From Sulfuritalea sp. (GTDB lineage: Bacteria; Pseudomonadota; Gammaproteobacteria; Burkholderiales; Rhodocyclaceae), in assembly GCA_026399445.1 (NCBI GenBank), contig JAPLRA010000081.1:1-10965 (forward strand): a stretch of DNA of 10,965 nt, written 5' to 3'. The translations under genes and the position numbers were made by a program. Of the stretch, positions 1-8,307 are shown piece after piece (the stretch's first letter is position 1; each line of letters starts with the position of its first letter). Below the pieces are notes generated by a model. It saw nothing but the letters and a program-made list of their open reading frames with translations, was not told the origin of the DNA and did not search any database.

Positions 1-837
1 CAACGCCGCGTCGTCTTCCTGCTTGGCCATACTGTAGAAATACGCGGTGGTGCCCTTCAAGGCCACGGTCAAAGCGGAGCGGATATCCGGCGGCAACCCC
101 TCCCAGAACTTCTTGTTGGCGATGACGACGTAGCCGTGGTAAGTGTGGTTGGTCAGCGTCATGTATTTCTGCACTTCATAAAACTTCTGCGTATAGACGT
201 GCGTCACCGGGTTCTCCTGGCCATCCACCACGCCGGTCTGCAGCGCCTGGTACAACTCGCTGAAGGCCATGACCTGCGGCAGGGAGCCGACGTCGCGCAT
301 CTGTGACTCCGTCACCTTCGATGACTGGATGCGGATCTTCTGGCCCTTGAGGTCGACCGGCCGTCTGACAGGCTTGTTGGAGGTGAACACGCGAAAGCCG
401 TTGTCCCAGAATGCCAGCCCGCTGATGCCCCTCACATCGAGCTTCTTCAGCAGTTGCTGGCCCACCGGCCCCTGCGTGACGCGCTCCGCCATCGCCATGT
501 TGTCGAACAGGTAGGGCAGGTCGAGCACTTCGAATTCCTTGACGCCGAGGGGGCCGAACTTGCCCGGCGCGGGCGCCAGCATCTGAACGGCGCCGAGCTG
601 AAGCGCCTCCATCTCCTCCTTGTCCTTGTAGAGCATGCTGTTGGGGTACAGCTCGACCTTGACACGCCCCCGGGTGCCTTCCTCGGCGAGCTTCTTGAAA
701 TGCTCCGCCGCCTTGCCCTTGGGCGCATCGGCTGCCGCCACATGGCTGAACTTGATGACGATCGGCTGCTGGGCGAATATCGGGGCGCTCAGCACCAGCA
801 AAACACCTGCAATGATCGATTGACTGGACTTAATCAC
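1..837 (-). CDS. dctP: TRAP transporter solute-binding protein, DctP family (3' end off window)
   Basis: This is the periplasmic solute-binding subunit of a tripartite ATP-independent (TRAP) transporter, which captures an organic acid and hands it to the DctQM membrane subunits. The reading frame stays open from a GTG at 837 to base 1, giving 279 residues of a family usually near 330, so the C-terminus is cut off. Residues 1-22 form a signal peptide ending in IFA before QQ. Residues 27-32 (VIKFSH) are the usual first beta strand. The DctP hallmark DLKGQKIRIQ lies at 162-171, with the conserved carboxylate-binding arginine at 169. ALQTGVVDGQENP lies at 198-210. The GTG start is chosen because GAGGAG sits 7 bases upstream; an ATG at 844 in another frame stops after four codons. 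The exact substrate cannot be read from sequence; a C4-dicarboxylate or other organic acid is likely. dctQ and dctM would be expected just beyond the left edge. Confidence 0.93.
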   Translation of the reverse strand, partial: MIKSSQSIIAGVLLVLSAPIFAQQPIVIKFSHVAAADAPKGKAAEHFKKLAEEGTRGRVKVELYPNSMLYKDKEEMEALQLGAVQMLAPAPGKFGPLGVKEFEVLDLPYLFDNMAMAERVTQGPVGQQLLKKLDVRGISGLAFWDNGFRVFTSNKPVRRPVDLKGQKIRIQSSKVTESQMRDVGSLPQVMAFSELYQALQTGVVDGQENPVTHVYTQKFYEVQKYMTLTNHTYHGYVVIANKKFWEGLPPDIRSALTVALKGTTAYFYSMAKQEDDAAL

Positions 838-844
838 GCGACAT

Positions 845-850
845 CTCCTC
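845..850 (-). promoter_or_regulatory. Ribosome binding site for the dctP-like gene
   Basis: GAGGAG on the minus strand, 7 bases before the GTG at 837-835. It is a strong Shine-Dalgarno match and decides the GTG start. Confidence 0.75.
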
Positions 851-857
851 TTTGTTT

Positions 858-880
858 GAATATTCCGGCTTCTCAAGCCG
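858..880. repeat. Palindrome plus perfect hairpin in the dctP-like leader
   Basis: GAATATTC, a perfect 8-base palindrome at 858-865, directly abuts a perfect inverted repeat at 866-880 with a 6-base stem (CGGCTT/AAGCCG) and a 3-base loop. The pair lies about 20-45 bases upstream of the dctP-like start, inside the 162-base gap shared with the divergent DUF3617 gene. No U-run follows on either strand, so it is not a standard intrinsic terminator. An operator or an mRNA leader structure is possible. I found no convincing sigma-70 promoter elsewhere in this gap. Confidence 0.4.
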
Positions 881-987
881 TCGCCATCATGTCACATTCG
901 CGACCTGGGGCGAGCTGCCTCCGGCATGAGGGACTGGCGACACGGCGCCGGAAAGGGCAAAATCAACCGTCCTCAAATCACCCCTCC

Positions 988-993
988 AAGGAG
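988..993 (+). promoter_or_regulatory. Ribosome binding site for the DUF3617 gene
   Basis: AAGGAG, 6 bases before the ATG at 1000. It fixes the start at 1000 rather than at earlier in-frame codons, which would extend through the divergent gap and antisense to dctP. Confidence 0.75.
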
Positions 994-999
994 TATCCC

Positions 1000-1503
1000 A
1001 TGCGCAAACTCGCCTGTCTCGTCGTTGCCGCCGGTGCAAGCCTTGCCGGCACGGCCTTAGCCATGAAGCCCGGGCTGTGGGAAATCACCACCCAGATGAG
1101 CGGCGCCGGCATGCCGGCCATGCCCGCCATGTCGGAGGCCCAGCGCAAGCAGATGGAAGGGATGGGCATCAAGATGCCCGGTGCCGCCGGCGGGCCGATG
1201 AGCGTAGTGGTCAAGCACTGCATCACCAAGGAACAGGCGGAAAAGCGCCAGCCGCCGCAATCCGACGAAGACCGTAAGCAGAAATGCGAACAAAAGGATG
1301 TGAAGACCTCGGGCAACACCGTGACCTGGAAGATCGAATGCACCGGGGAGCAGAAAATGACCGGCACCGGCTCGATCACCTACCAGGGCGAGGAAAGCTA
1401 CAAGGGCGAATCCACCTTCAACATGCAGGATGCCAAGCGTGGCCCGACCACCATGAAGCAGAGCTACTCGGGCAAGTGGCTGGCAGCGGCCTGCAGCAAG
1501 TAG
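1000..1503 (+). CDS. Secreted DUF3617 family protein
   Basis: A 167-residue protein that I place in the DUF3617 family from the N-terminal KPGLWEITTQM motif (23-33), the spaced cysteines and the C-terminal SYSGKWLAAAC segment. The family is common in proteobacteria and has no established biochemical function. Residues 1-21 are a signal peptide with an ALA cleavage site (A19-A21), so the mature protein is probably periplasmic. The mature part has four cysteines (C74, C96, C114, C165), enough for two disulfides. Residues 33-67 are unusually methionine-rich, with eight Met in 35 residues. The start is supported by an AAGGAG 6 bases upstream. The gene stands alone: it is divergent from the dctP-like gene and converges on the GGDEF-EAL gene, whose stop lies 4 bases beyond its own. 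No hairpin terminator is visible in that gap. Confidence 0.85.
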   Translation: MRKLACLVVAAGASLAGTALAMKPGLWEITTQMSGAGMPAMPAMSEAQRKQMEGMGIKMPGAAGGPMSVVVKHCITKEQAEKRQPPQSDEDRKQKCEQKDVKTSGNTVTWKIECTGEQKMTGTGSITYQGEESYKGESTFNMQDAKRGPTTMKQSYSGKWLAAACSK

Positions 1504-1507
1504 GCGT

Positions 1508-4303
1508 TCACTTCAGCCCGATCAGGCGGCGGAAATCTGCCGCCGGCATCGGCCGGCCGAAGTGGTAGCCCTGCACCAGGTCGCAATGCATGGCTCTCAG
1601 CTCAGCTGCCACGGCTTCGGTCTCGACGCCCTCAGCCACGACTTTCAGATCAAGACTCGCGGCCATCTGGATCACGGCGCGCACGATTGCGGCATCGTCC
1701 CGGTCGGTCACGATGTCGCGCACGAATGACTGGTCGATCTTCAGCTTGTCCACGGCGAAGCGCTTGAGGTATGCAAGGCTGGAATAGCCGGTGCCGAAAT
1801 CGTCGATCGCCAGCCGAACGCCCAAAGTCTGCAGCCGCCCGATGGTGGCCAGCACCTGTTCGGCGCCATCGATCAGGATCGACTCCGTAAGTTCCAGTTC
1901 CAGTGCGGCTGGTGACGCGCCGGAAGCGGCCAGCGCCCGCAGCACCGTCTCCTCGACATCGCCGCGGCGAAACTGGATGGATGAGATATTCACCGACAGT
2001 GAAAGCTGCGGACAGCCTTGCGCATGCCAGTTCGCAAGCTCGCGGCAGGCTTCCTGCAGCACCCATTCGCCGAGCGGCACAATCAGGCCGCTGTGTTCCG
2101 CGGCGGGAATGAATTGCCCCGGCGCCACCAGCCCCCGGTCGGGACTTGCCCAGCGCACCAGGGCTTCGCCGCCCACGACTTGCCCGCTCTTCAGATCGAC
2201 CACCGGCTGGTAGTACAGCACGAACTCATCGCGTTCCAGTGCACGGCGCAGGCGGCCGTGCAGGTCCAGCCGCTCCTGTGCATCGGCATTCATGCGCTCG
2301 GTGTAGAAGCGGAATGCGTTGCGACCGGCTTCCTTGGCGTGGTACATGGCCGTGTCGGCCTTCTGCAGCAACTCGTCGAAACCCACACCGTCTTCCGGAT
2401 ACACCGCAATTCCGACAGAAGCGGAAATCGTCGCTTCGTGAGTTTCGATTTGGAACGGCTCGCCCAGCGTCGCCATGATCTTTGCCGCAATCTGCGCCGG
2501 CACCTCCGAGTCTTGCAGATCCGTCAGCACCACCAGAAATTCATCGCCGCCGTGCCGGCTGATGGTGTCGGAATCGCGCATGCAGGCCAGCAGGCGCTGC
2601 GCCGCATCGCGCAGGAGCGCGTCACCCGCCGGATGCCCGAAGGAATCATTCACGGCCTTGAAGCGATCGAGATCGACAAACAGCAGCGCCACCTTGTTGC
2701 CGGTACGCTCGGCATGAACAATAGCCTGCCCCATGCGGTCCTTCAGCAGCAGGCGATTCGGCAAACCGGTCAGCGGATCGTGATGGGCAAGGAACGCAAT
2801 CTTGGCCTCGGCGGCCTTGCGTTCGCTGATGTCGGAGAAGATGCCGACAAAATGCGTGATCTTTCCCTGCTCGTCGCGCACCGATGAAATGCCCAGCCAC
2901 TCGGGATAGATCTCGCCATTGCGGCGCCGGTTCCATATCTCTCCGTGCCAGTACCCTGTCTCGTGCAGCTCGCGCCACATGTCGCTGAAGAACTCGCGAC
3001 CGTGTCTGCCAGACGCCAGCAGACTGGCGTTGTGACCCACCGCATCCGCGGCCGCATAGCCGGTTACCCTTGAAAAGGCATGGTTGACAGAAATCATGCG
3101 GCCTTCCGCGTCGGTAATCATGATCGCTCCGCCGCCGCTCTCGAACACCTTGGCCGCCAGTCGCAGCTCCTCTTCGGCCTTCCGTTCCCGCGTGTTGTCG
3201 CGGGTGGTGCCCTCGACGCCGATGATGTTTCCCGCCGCATCCTTCATGAAGTGGGCGGTGGTGCGCACCCAGACCTCATGGCCATCCCGGTGGCGCAAGC
3301 GCGACTCGCCACCGACGACGTGGCCTCCGTTGGCCCGCATGCGGGCGAGGAACTCCTCCCGTTCTTCCGGCGAGCAATAGGAATCGGCCAGCCGCCGGCC
3401 GACAAACTCTTCCACTTCATAGCCCAGCAGCTGCTTCACCGAGCGCGAGGCGCGCGTAATGATCCCGTTGATGTCGGTTCGGTAGTAGGTGTCCTGCAAG
3501 TCGTCGAGAATGCCCCGCAGATCAAGCTCGGATTCGGCCACTGCGCGCTGCGCTTCGACGATCGGCGTCAGATCGGTGATGAAGCCGAAGGAACCGACGA
3601 CCTCGCCTTGCTCATTGCGGTGAGTCGAGTTGTTGAGCAGGATGGGGAAGGAAGTGCCGTCCTTGCGGCGGGCCATCAACTGATAGCGGCGGTGATCGGT
3701 GGTGTCGATCAGTTTCATTTTCGCAATCAGTTCGGCACGACTTTCTTCGGTGATGAAATCGATAGGTGTTTTCCCCATCCACTCATCGCGCGAATAACCG
3801 AACAGGTTGCACAGCGTGTCATTTACCTCGATGAAACGACGCTGGGGATCCATGGCGAAATAGCCGTCAACGGCGCTATCAATCACATGCCGGTAGTAGC
3901 GCTCACCTTCGCGCAGGGCGGCTTCTATCTTGCGCGTGGCCGTCGCATCGCGAAAGATCGCCACTTGCAGAAATCGCTCGCCGTCTTGCACCCGGTACAC
4001 ACGAATCTCGACCGGAAGCAGACTGCCATCGCGGCGGCGGAAGTCACTATTGACCACACGGACCAGATCTGTCAGGTCCGCGCCCCACGCACGCCAGGCG
4101 GCAACGTCGGCAAATCGGGTGGAGATTTCCCATACGGGCCGGCCAAGAAATTCCTCTCGCGAACAGCCCAGCAGCTCGCAGGCACGGTCGTTGGCTTCGA
4201 CAAGAACTCCGCTCTCCGCATCCGCGAGGAAAACGCCATCGCCAATACGGTCGAGGACGCCGCCGAGAACCATGTGCCGACCGAGCTGGTTACTCGTCAC
4301 CAT
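1508..4303 (-). CDS. PAS-PAS-PAS-PAS-GGDEF-EAL c-di-GMP synthase/phosphodiesterase
   Basis: A 931-residue cytoplasmic signalling protein that can in principle make and degrade cyclic di-GMP. Four PAS domains span roughly 12-125, 135-250, 260-375 and 385-497; segments such as TDLTP and SDISERKAAEAK mark the ends of the second and fourth. The GGDEF domain (about 502-670) starts at HHDPLTGLPNR and has an intact GGDEF active site (585-589). An RxxD product-inhibition site lies at R576-D579. The EAL domain (about 682-928) keeps EAL (713-715), DDFGTG (834-839), EGVE (891-894) and QGY (911-913), all tied to metal binding and catalysis, so neither domain looks degenerate. No transmembrane segment is apparent, so the sensed signal should be intracellular or dissolved. 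The ATG at 4303 is preceded by a modest GGGGA 7 bases upstream; a second ATG at codon 11 is an alternative start. It is transcribed divergently from the Hpt/HD-GYP gene. Confidence 0.95.
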   Translation of the reverse strand: MVTSNQLGRHMVLGGVLDRIGDGVFLADAESGVLVEANDRACELLGCSREEFLGRPVWEISTRFADVAAWRAWGADLTDLVRVVNSDFRRRDGSLLPVEIRVYRVQDGERFLQVAIFRDATATRKIEAALREGERYYRHVIDSAVDGYFAMDPQRRFIEVNDTLCNLFGYSRDEWMGKTPIDFITEESRAELIAKMKLIDTTDHRRYQLMARRKDGTSFPILLNNSTHRNEQGEVVGSFGFITDLTPIVEAQRAVAESELDLRGILDDLQDTYYRTDINGIITRASRSVKQLLGYEVEEFVGRRLADSYCSPEEREEFLARMRANGGHVVGGESRLRHRDGHEVWVRTTAHFMKDAAGNIIGVEGTTRDNTRERKAEEELRLAAKVFESGGGAIMITDAEGRMISVNHAFSRVTGYAAADAVGHNASLLASGRHGREFFSDMWRELHETGYWHGEIWNRRRNGEIYPEWLGISSVRDEQGKITHFVGIFSDISERKAAEAKIAFLAHHDPLTGLPNRLLLKDRMGQAIVHAERTGNKVALLFVDLDRFKAVNDSFGHPAGDALLRDAAQRLLACMRDSDTISRHGGDEFLVVLTDLQDSEVPAQIAAKIMATLGEPFQIETHEATISASVGIAVYPEDGVGFDELLQKADTAMYHAKEAGRNAFRFYTERMNADAQERLDLHGRLRRALERDEFVLYYQPVVDLKSGQVVGGEALVRWASPDRGLVAPGQFIPAAEHSGLIVPLGEWVLQEACRELANWHAQGCPQLSLSVNISSIQFRRGDVEETVLRALAASGASPAALELELTESILIDGAEQVLATIGRLQTLGVRLAIDDFGTGYSSLAYLKRFAVDKLKIDQSFVRDIVTDRDDAAIVRAVIQMAASLDLKVVAEGVETEAVAAELRAMHCDLVQGYHFGRPMPAADFRRLIGLK

Positions 4304-4400
4304 GGCGCATCCCCGCGGTCGAGGGCAGGTGGCTGAGTCGGTATCGGAGAGGATTCGGAAAGCACGTTCATCCGATCAAAGCGGGACAGGAATTGGTGTC

Positions 4401-4428
4401 AGGATAGCAGCAAAGAACGCAATCTCAA
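4401..4428 (-). promoter_or_regulatory. Candidate sigma-70 promoter for the PAS-GGDEF-EAL gene
   Basis: On the minus strand, TTGAGA (4428-4423, five of six matches to the -35 consensus) is followed after 16 bases by TATCCT (4406-4401, four of six to the -10). This would give a leader of about 90 bases before the ATG at 4303. It is a consensus match only. Confidence 0.4.
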
Positions 4429-4471
4429 TGATGCCACCCTGCGGCCACGCGGCGATTGATGCCACGAGTGC

Positions 4472-4500
4472 TTGCCATTGCGGTGCGTCTGCCGTATTTT
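4472..4500 (+). promoter_or_regulatory. Candidate sigma-70 promoter for the Hpt/HD-GYP gene
   Basis: TTGCCA (4472-4477, five of six matches to the -35) and TATTTT (4495-4500, four of six to the -10) are separated by the ideal 17 bases. Transcription would start near 4507, leaving a leader of about 20 bases that contains the ribosome binding site. Its -35 element lies about 43 bases from the divergent candidate -35 at 4423-4428, so a single regulator could act on both. Confidence 0.55.
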
Positions 4501-4514
4501 TGGCCCATCGCTCC

Positions 4515-4519
4515 AGGAG
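4515..4519 (+). promoter_or_regulatory. Ribosome binding site for the Hpt/HD-GYP gene
   Basis: AGGAG, 7 bases before the ATG at 4527. It selects that start over the long upstream extension of the same frame, which would lie antisense to the PAS-GGDEF-EAL gene. Confidence 0.75.
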
Positions 4520-4526
4520 ATGGCTC

Positions 4527-5618
4527 ATGAACACTTCCACCGCACGCTACAACCAGATTGCCGACCGCGAACTGCTGGTCGAATTCCGTGACGCGCTGAA
4601 TGATCAGGTGACCACTCTGGAACGCCAGGTAACCAACCTGCGCCGCGATCCCGGCGACCGCGAGTCCGTCGCCACGCTGTTCCGCGCCTTGCACACCATC
4701 AAGGGCGACGCATCGATCTGCCGCTTTGAACTCGGGGTCAGAATCACCCATCCCATCGAGAGCCTGCTGGTGAGGTTGCGTGAGGGCAAGCTGCTCTTTT
4801 CGCCGCTGCTGGCCGAAGCCATCCTGCTGGCACTCGATCGCCTGGAGCTGGCGGTCGAGGCGCTGCTGGCCGGACGTTCTCTGGAATCGCTGCGCCTGCA
4901 GCCGCTGATCGACGGTCTCGACCTGTTGAGCACCCGGGAGAATGCCGGACTGGACGCCGCGTCGGTCGCCCTGATCGAGGCCGTCACCGGCTTTCGGCCG
5001 GCCAGCGCGGAAGCCAAACTCCTGCCCAAGGCTGCGGCACGGGGACACAGCAATGCCAGCGACCTGAAGTTCTTCCAGCGTCTGGCCTTGCAGCTGGAGA
5101 CCTACTCGCCGCTGTTCAAGGGGCGCAGCGGCCGCCTGCTGAGACTGGCACTCGAGACAAATGTCCGCGGCGGCAAGCCGGTCGACCCGGCGCAACTCGA
5201 GGCGGCGGTCTACCTGCATGATATCGGGATGATGTTCCTGCCGGAGTCGATCTGGCTCAAGGTCGGCGCGTTAACCGATACCGAGCGGCGGGTGATGCAC
5301 GAGCACCCTTCCTTCGCTGCAGGCATCGCCGAGCGCATGGTGGGCTGGCATGAGGCCGCGGAAATGATCGCCCAGCATCACGAAATGGTGGATGGCAGGG
5401 GCTATCCGCAAGGGCTGACCGAAGACCGGATTGTTCCCGGCGCCAAGATCCTTGCCATCATCGACGCCTTTGAGTCGGTGACGCTGAAGCACAGCCACCG
5501 CGGCGAAGGGCGTTCGCTGTTGCGTGCGGTTGCGGAAATCAACGCCAGCGACAACCAGTTCTCCGCCGAGTGGATAGGACACTTCAATCAGGTGATACGC
5601 GGCATGGTCGAGGTCTGA
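4527..5618 (+). CDS. Hpt - HD-GYP-like domain protein (c-di-GMP phosphodiesterase-like)
   Basis: A 363-residue soluble protein with two recognisable domains. Residues about 12-125 form a CheA P1-type histidine phosphotransfer domain: HTIKG places the phospho-accepting histidine at 56, and the following ITHPIESLLVRLREGKL resembles CheA. Residues about 185-360 form an HD-GYP-like domain, the class that hydrolyses c-di-GMP with bound metals. It has the HD pair (H231, D232), H260, H284-H285 within HHE, DGRGYP at 289-294 and D313. The position where HD-GYP enzymes have their first histidine ligand (the usual HSRRV-like segment) reads GRSGRLL, so that histidine appears to be R200, and the preceding glutamate is not evident either. 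The DALTSDRPYR-like segment is also altered (residues 314-325). Activity is therefore uncertain. Known RpfG-type proteins pair HD-GYP with a receiver; an Hpt partner is unusual. It is divergent from the GGDEF-EAL gene. No clear terminator follows. Confidence 0.9.
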   Translation: MNTSTARYNQIADRELLVEFRDALNDQVTTLERQVTNLRRDPGDRESVATLFRALHTIKGDASICRFELGVRITHPIESLLVRLREGKLLFSPLLAEAILLALDRLELAVEALLAGRSLESLRLQPLIDGLDLLSTRENAGLDAASVALIEAVTGFRPASAEAKLLPKAAARGHSNASDLKFFQRLALQLETYSPLFKGRSGRLLRLALETNVRGGKPVDPAQLEAAVYLHDIGMMFLPESIWLKVGALTDTERRVMHEHPSFAAGIAERMVGWHEAAEMIAQHHEMVDGRGYPQGLTEDRIVPGAKILAIIDAFESVTLKHSHRGEGRSLLRAVAEINASDNQFSAEWIGHFNQVIRGMVEV

Positions 5619-5678
5619 CACCCGCCCCCGAAGGGGATTCCCGTGCGTACAAAGCCCCGGTCCGCCCTGCACCCAGTG

Positions 5679-5708
5679 GCGACGGGGCGCATAGTGGGTC
5701 GGTATAAT
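5679..5708 (+). promoter_or_regulatory. Candidate promoter for fbp
   Basis: A perfect TATAAT (5703-5708) lies 34 bases before the fbp ATG. The best -35 at about 18 bases spacing is GCGACG (5679-5684), only three of six matches, so an activator may be needed. This is the most striking element in the 124-base gap after the HD-GYP gene. It suggests that fbp and the genes downstream are transcribed separately from the Hpt/HD-GYP gene. Confidence 0.5.
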
Positions 5709-5742
5709 CACTCCATCCTTCTTCCACCTGTTGCCAGCACCC

Positions 5743-6741
<999 letters not shown>

Positions 6742-6756
6742 CAGGCTGACACGAAA

Positions 6757-8307
6757 ATGGACCTCTCCAAGTTCAGCGGGTTGTTGATCGATGACGTTCC
6801 CGAGATGCGCTCAGCGCTACGCATCCAGCTTGCCGACTGTGGACTGGAACGCTGCGACGCGGCCCGCAACATCAAGGAGGCACTGGAACGGATTGCGGCC
6901 AATCGCTATGACCTGATCGTTTGCGACTACAACCTCGGCCAGGGCGCCGACGGCCAGCAGTTGCTGGAACTCGTGCGGCGCCGCAAGACGCTTCCGCTGA
7001 CCACGGTGTTTCTGATGGTGACCGGCGAGACCAGTTACGAGCAGGTGTCCACCGCCGCCGAGTACGCACCGGATGACTATCTGATCAAGCCGTTTACCTC
7101 GCAAACGCTGCAGACCCGGCTGGAGCGCATCATCCAAAAAAAGCAGACGTTGCGGCCCGTCTATGCACATCTCGGCGAGCGGGGCGACAAGCAAAAGGCC
7201 TTGACCGAATGTGATGCCATGCTCGCGCAGCAATCGCGCTACTCGCTTGATGTCTTGCGCATCAAGGGTGATCTGCTGCTGGCGATGCAGCGCAACGACG
7301 ACGCGCTGACCCTCTATCAAGGCGTCCTCGATCAGCGCGCCACCCCCTGGGCCTCGGTCGGCAAGGCGCGAGCGCTCGCCGCCAAAGGTGACGACGCGGA
7401 AGCCAGGGTACATCTGGGCCAGGCGCTTGAAGCCTACCCCAACTACCTCGCCGCCTACGATTCATTGGCGCGCCTGCTGGAAAAGGACGACCGGGCAGCA
7501 GCACAGCAGGTGGTGGAGCAGGCGCTGAAAGTTGCGCCTTCGACCCAGCGCCAGCGGCAACTCGGCGCCCTGGCGCTGGAAAACAAGGATTTCACGCGCG
7601 CCGAAGAGGCCTTCCAGCGGGCCGTGGAAAAGGACCGCACCGGTTTTTTCAAGAGCCACGATGACTACTCCGGTCTGGCCAAGAGTCGCGTGGAGCAGGG
7701 CAAGGTGAAGGAGGCTCTCGCCGCCGTGAAGGACATGAGTCAGCACTTCAGTCGCACCCCGGAGTTGGCCGTTCACCAAGCAGCGGTGGAAAGCATCGTG
7801 CACGCGAAGTCGGGTGATTCGGCCGCCGCGAAGAAGGCGCTGGAACGTGCGCTTGCGGCGGCAGAACACGGCATGGATGTGACGGCCTCGCTCGAACTCG
7901 CCAACGCCTGCTTTGCTTCCGGCGATCAGGAGCAGGCCAAGCGCATCCTGAAAGAAGTGGCCGAAGATCATCAGGAAAACGATGCCGTACTGGATAGGGC
8001 GCAGGGCGTCTTTCGTGCGGCAGGCCTTGAAAGCGAAGGCGCTATCTTCCTTGAGGCCACCCGGCAACGCATGATCACGCTCAACAACGAAGCGGTGGCC
8101 CTGGCCAAGGCGGGCGAACTCGAGAAGGCCAGTGCCATGCTGGACGAAGCGGCTGACCGCTTGCTCAACAATGCCCAGGTGTCGATCAACGCATCGATTG
8201 CGGCACTGATGCAAATCCAGCGCCAAGGCGCGTCCGCAGAACTGGTCAACAAGGCCCACCGTTACATTTCCCAGGCCAATCAAGCCAACCCCGAGCTGCA
8301 TCCATGA
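6757..8307 (+). CDS. Response regulator with REC domain and TPR repeats
   Basis: A 516-residue protein with an N-terminal CheY-like receiver (about 5-127) and a long helical TPR region (about 135-515). All receiver landmarks are present: acidic D12 and D13, phospho-acceptor D57 in VCDYNLG, T89 and K111 in LIKPF. It should therefore be phosphorylatable. The rest has alternating Ala/Leu-rich helix pairs typical of tetratricopeptide repeats, for example around 181-220, 258-290 and 340-400, and ends in QANPELHP. There is no DNA-binding or enzymatic output domain, so phosphorylation probably changes protein-protein contacts. The start ATG is 15 bases after fbp with no strong Shine-Dalgarno, suggesting reinitiation or coupling to fbp. 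Its last bases overlap the reading frame of a small histidine kinase, the likely phosphodonor. Binding partners cannot be read from the sequence. Confidence 0.93.
   Translation: MDLSKFSGLLIDDVPEMRSALRIQLADCGLERCDAARNIKEALERIAANRYDLIVCDYNLGQGADGQQLLELVRRRKTLPLTTVFLMVTGETSYEQVSTAAEYAPDDYLIKPFTSQTLQTRLERIIQKKQTLRPVYAHLGERGDKQKALTECDAMLAQQSRYSLDVLRIKGDLLLAMQRNDDALTLYQGVLDQRATPWASVGKARALAAKGDDAEARVHLGQALEAYPNYLAAYDSLARLLEKDDRAAAQQVVEQALKVAPSTQRQRQLGALALENKDFTRAEEAFQRAVEKDRTGFFKSHDDYSGLAKSRVEQGKVKEALAAVKDMSQHFSRTPELAVHQAAVESIVHAKSGDSAAAKKALERALAAAEHGMDVTASLELANACFASGDQEQAKRILKEVAEDHQENDAVLDRAQGVFRAAGLESEGAIFLEATRQRMITLNNEAVALAKAGELEKASAMLDEAADRLLNNAQVSINASIAALMQIQRQGASAELVNKAHRYISQANQANPELHP

Noticed and set aside
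930..975. Possible promoter for the DUF3617 gene (GCGACA ... CAAAAT)
   Set aside because: Spacing of about 15 bases and only four of six matches in each box; too weak to annotate.
2018..4336. Long plus-strand open frames (289 and 418 codons) opposite the PAS-GGDEF-EAL gene
   Set aside because: They lie antisense to a gene with clear domain motifs; their products show no recognisable motif. GC-rich codon use creates such shadows.
4425..5219. Minus-strand frame of 264 codons opposite the Hpt/HD-GYP gene
   Set aside because: Shadow of a well-supported gene. The product is Gln-rich and low in recognisable motifs.
5626..5636. CCCC-GAA-GGGG mini-hairpin after the HD-GYP gene as a terminator
   Set aside because: Only a 4-base stem and no T-run follows, so it does not fit an intrinsic terminator.
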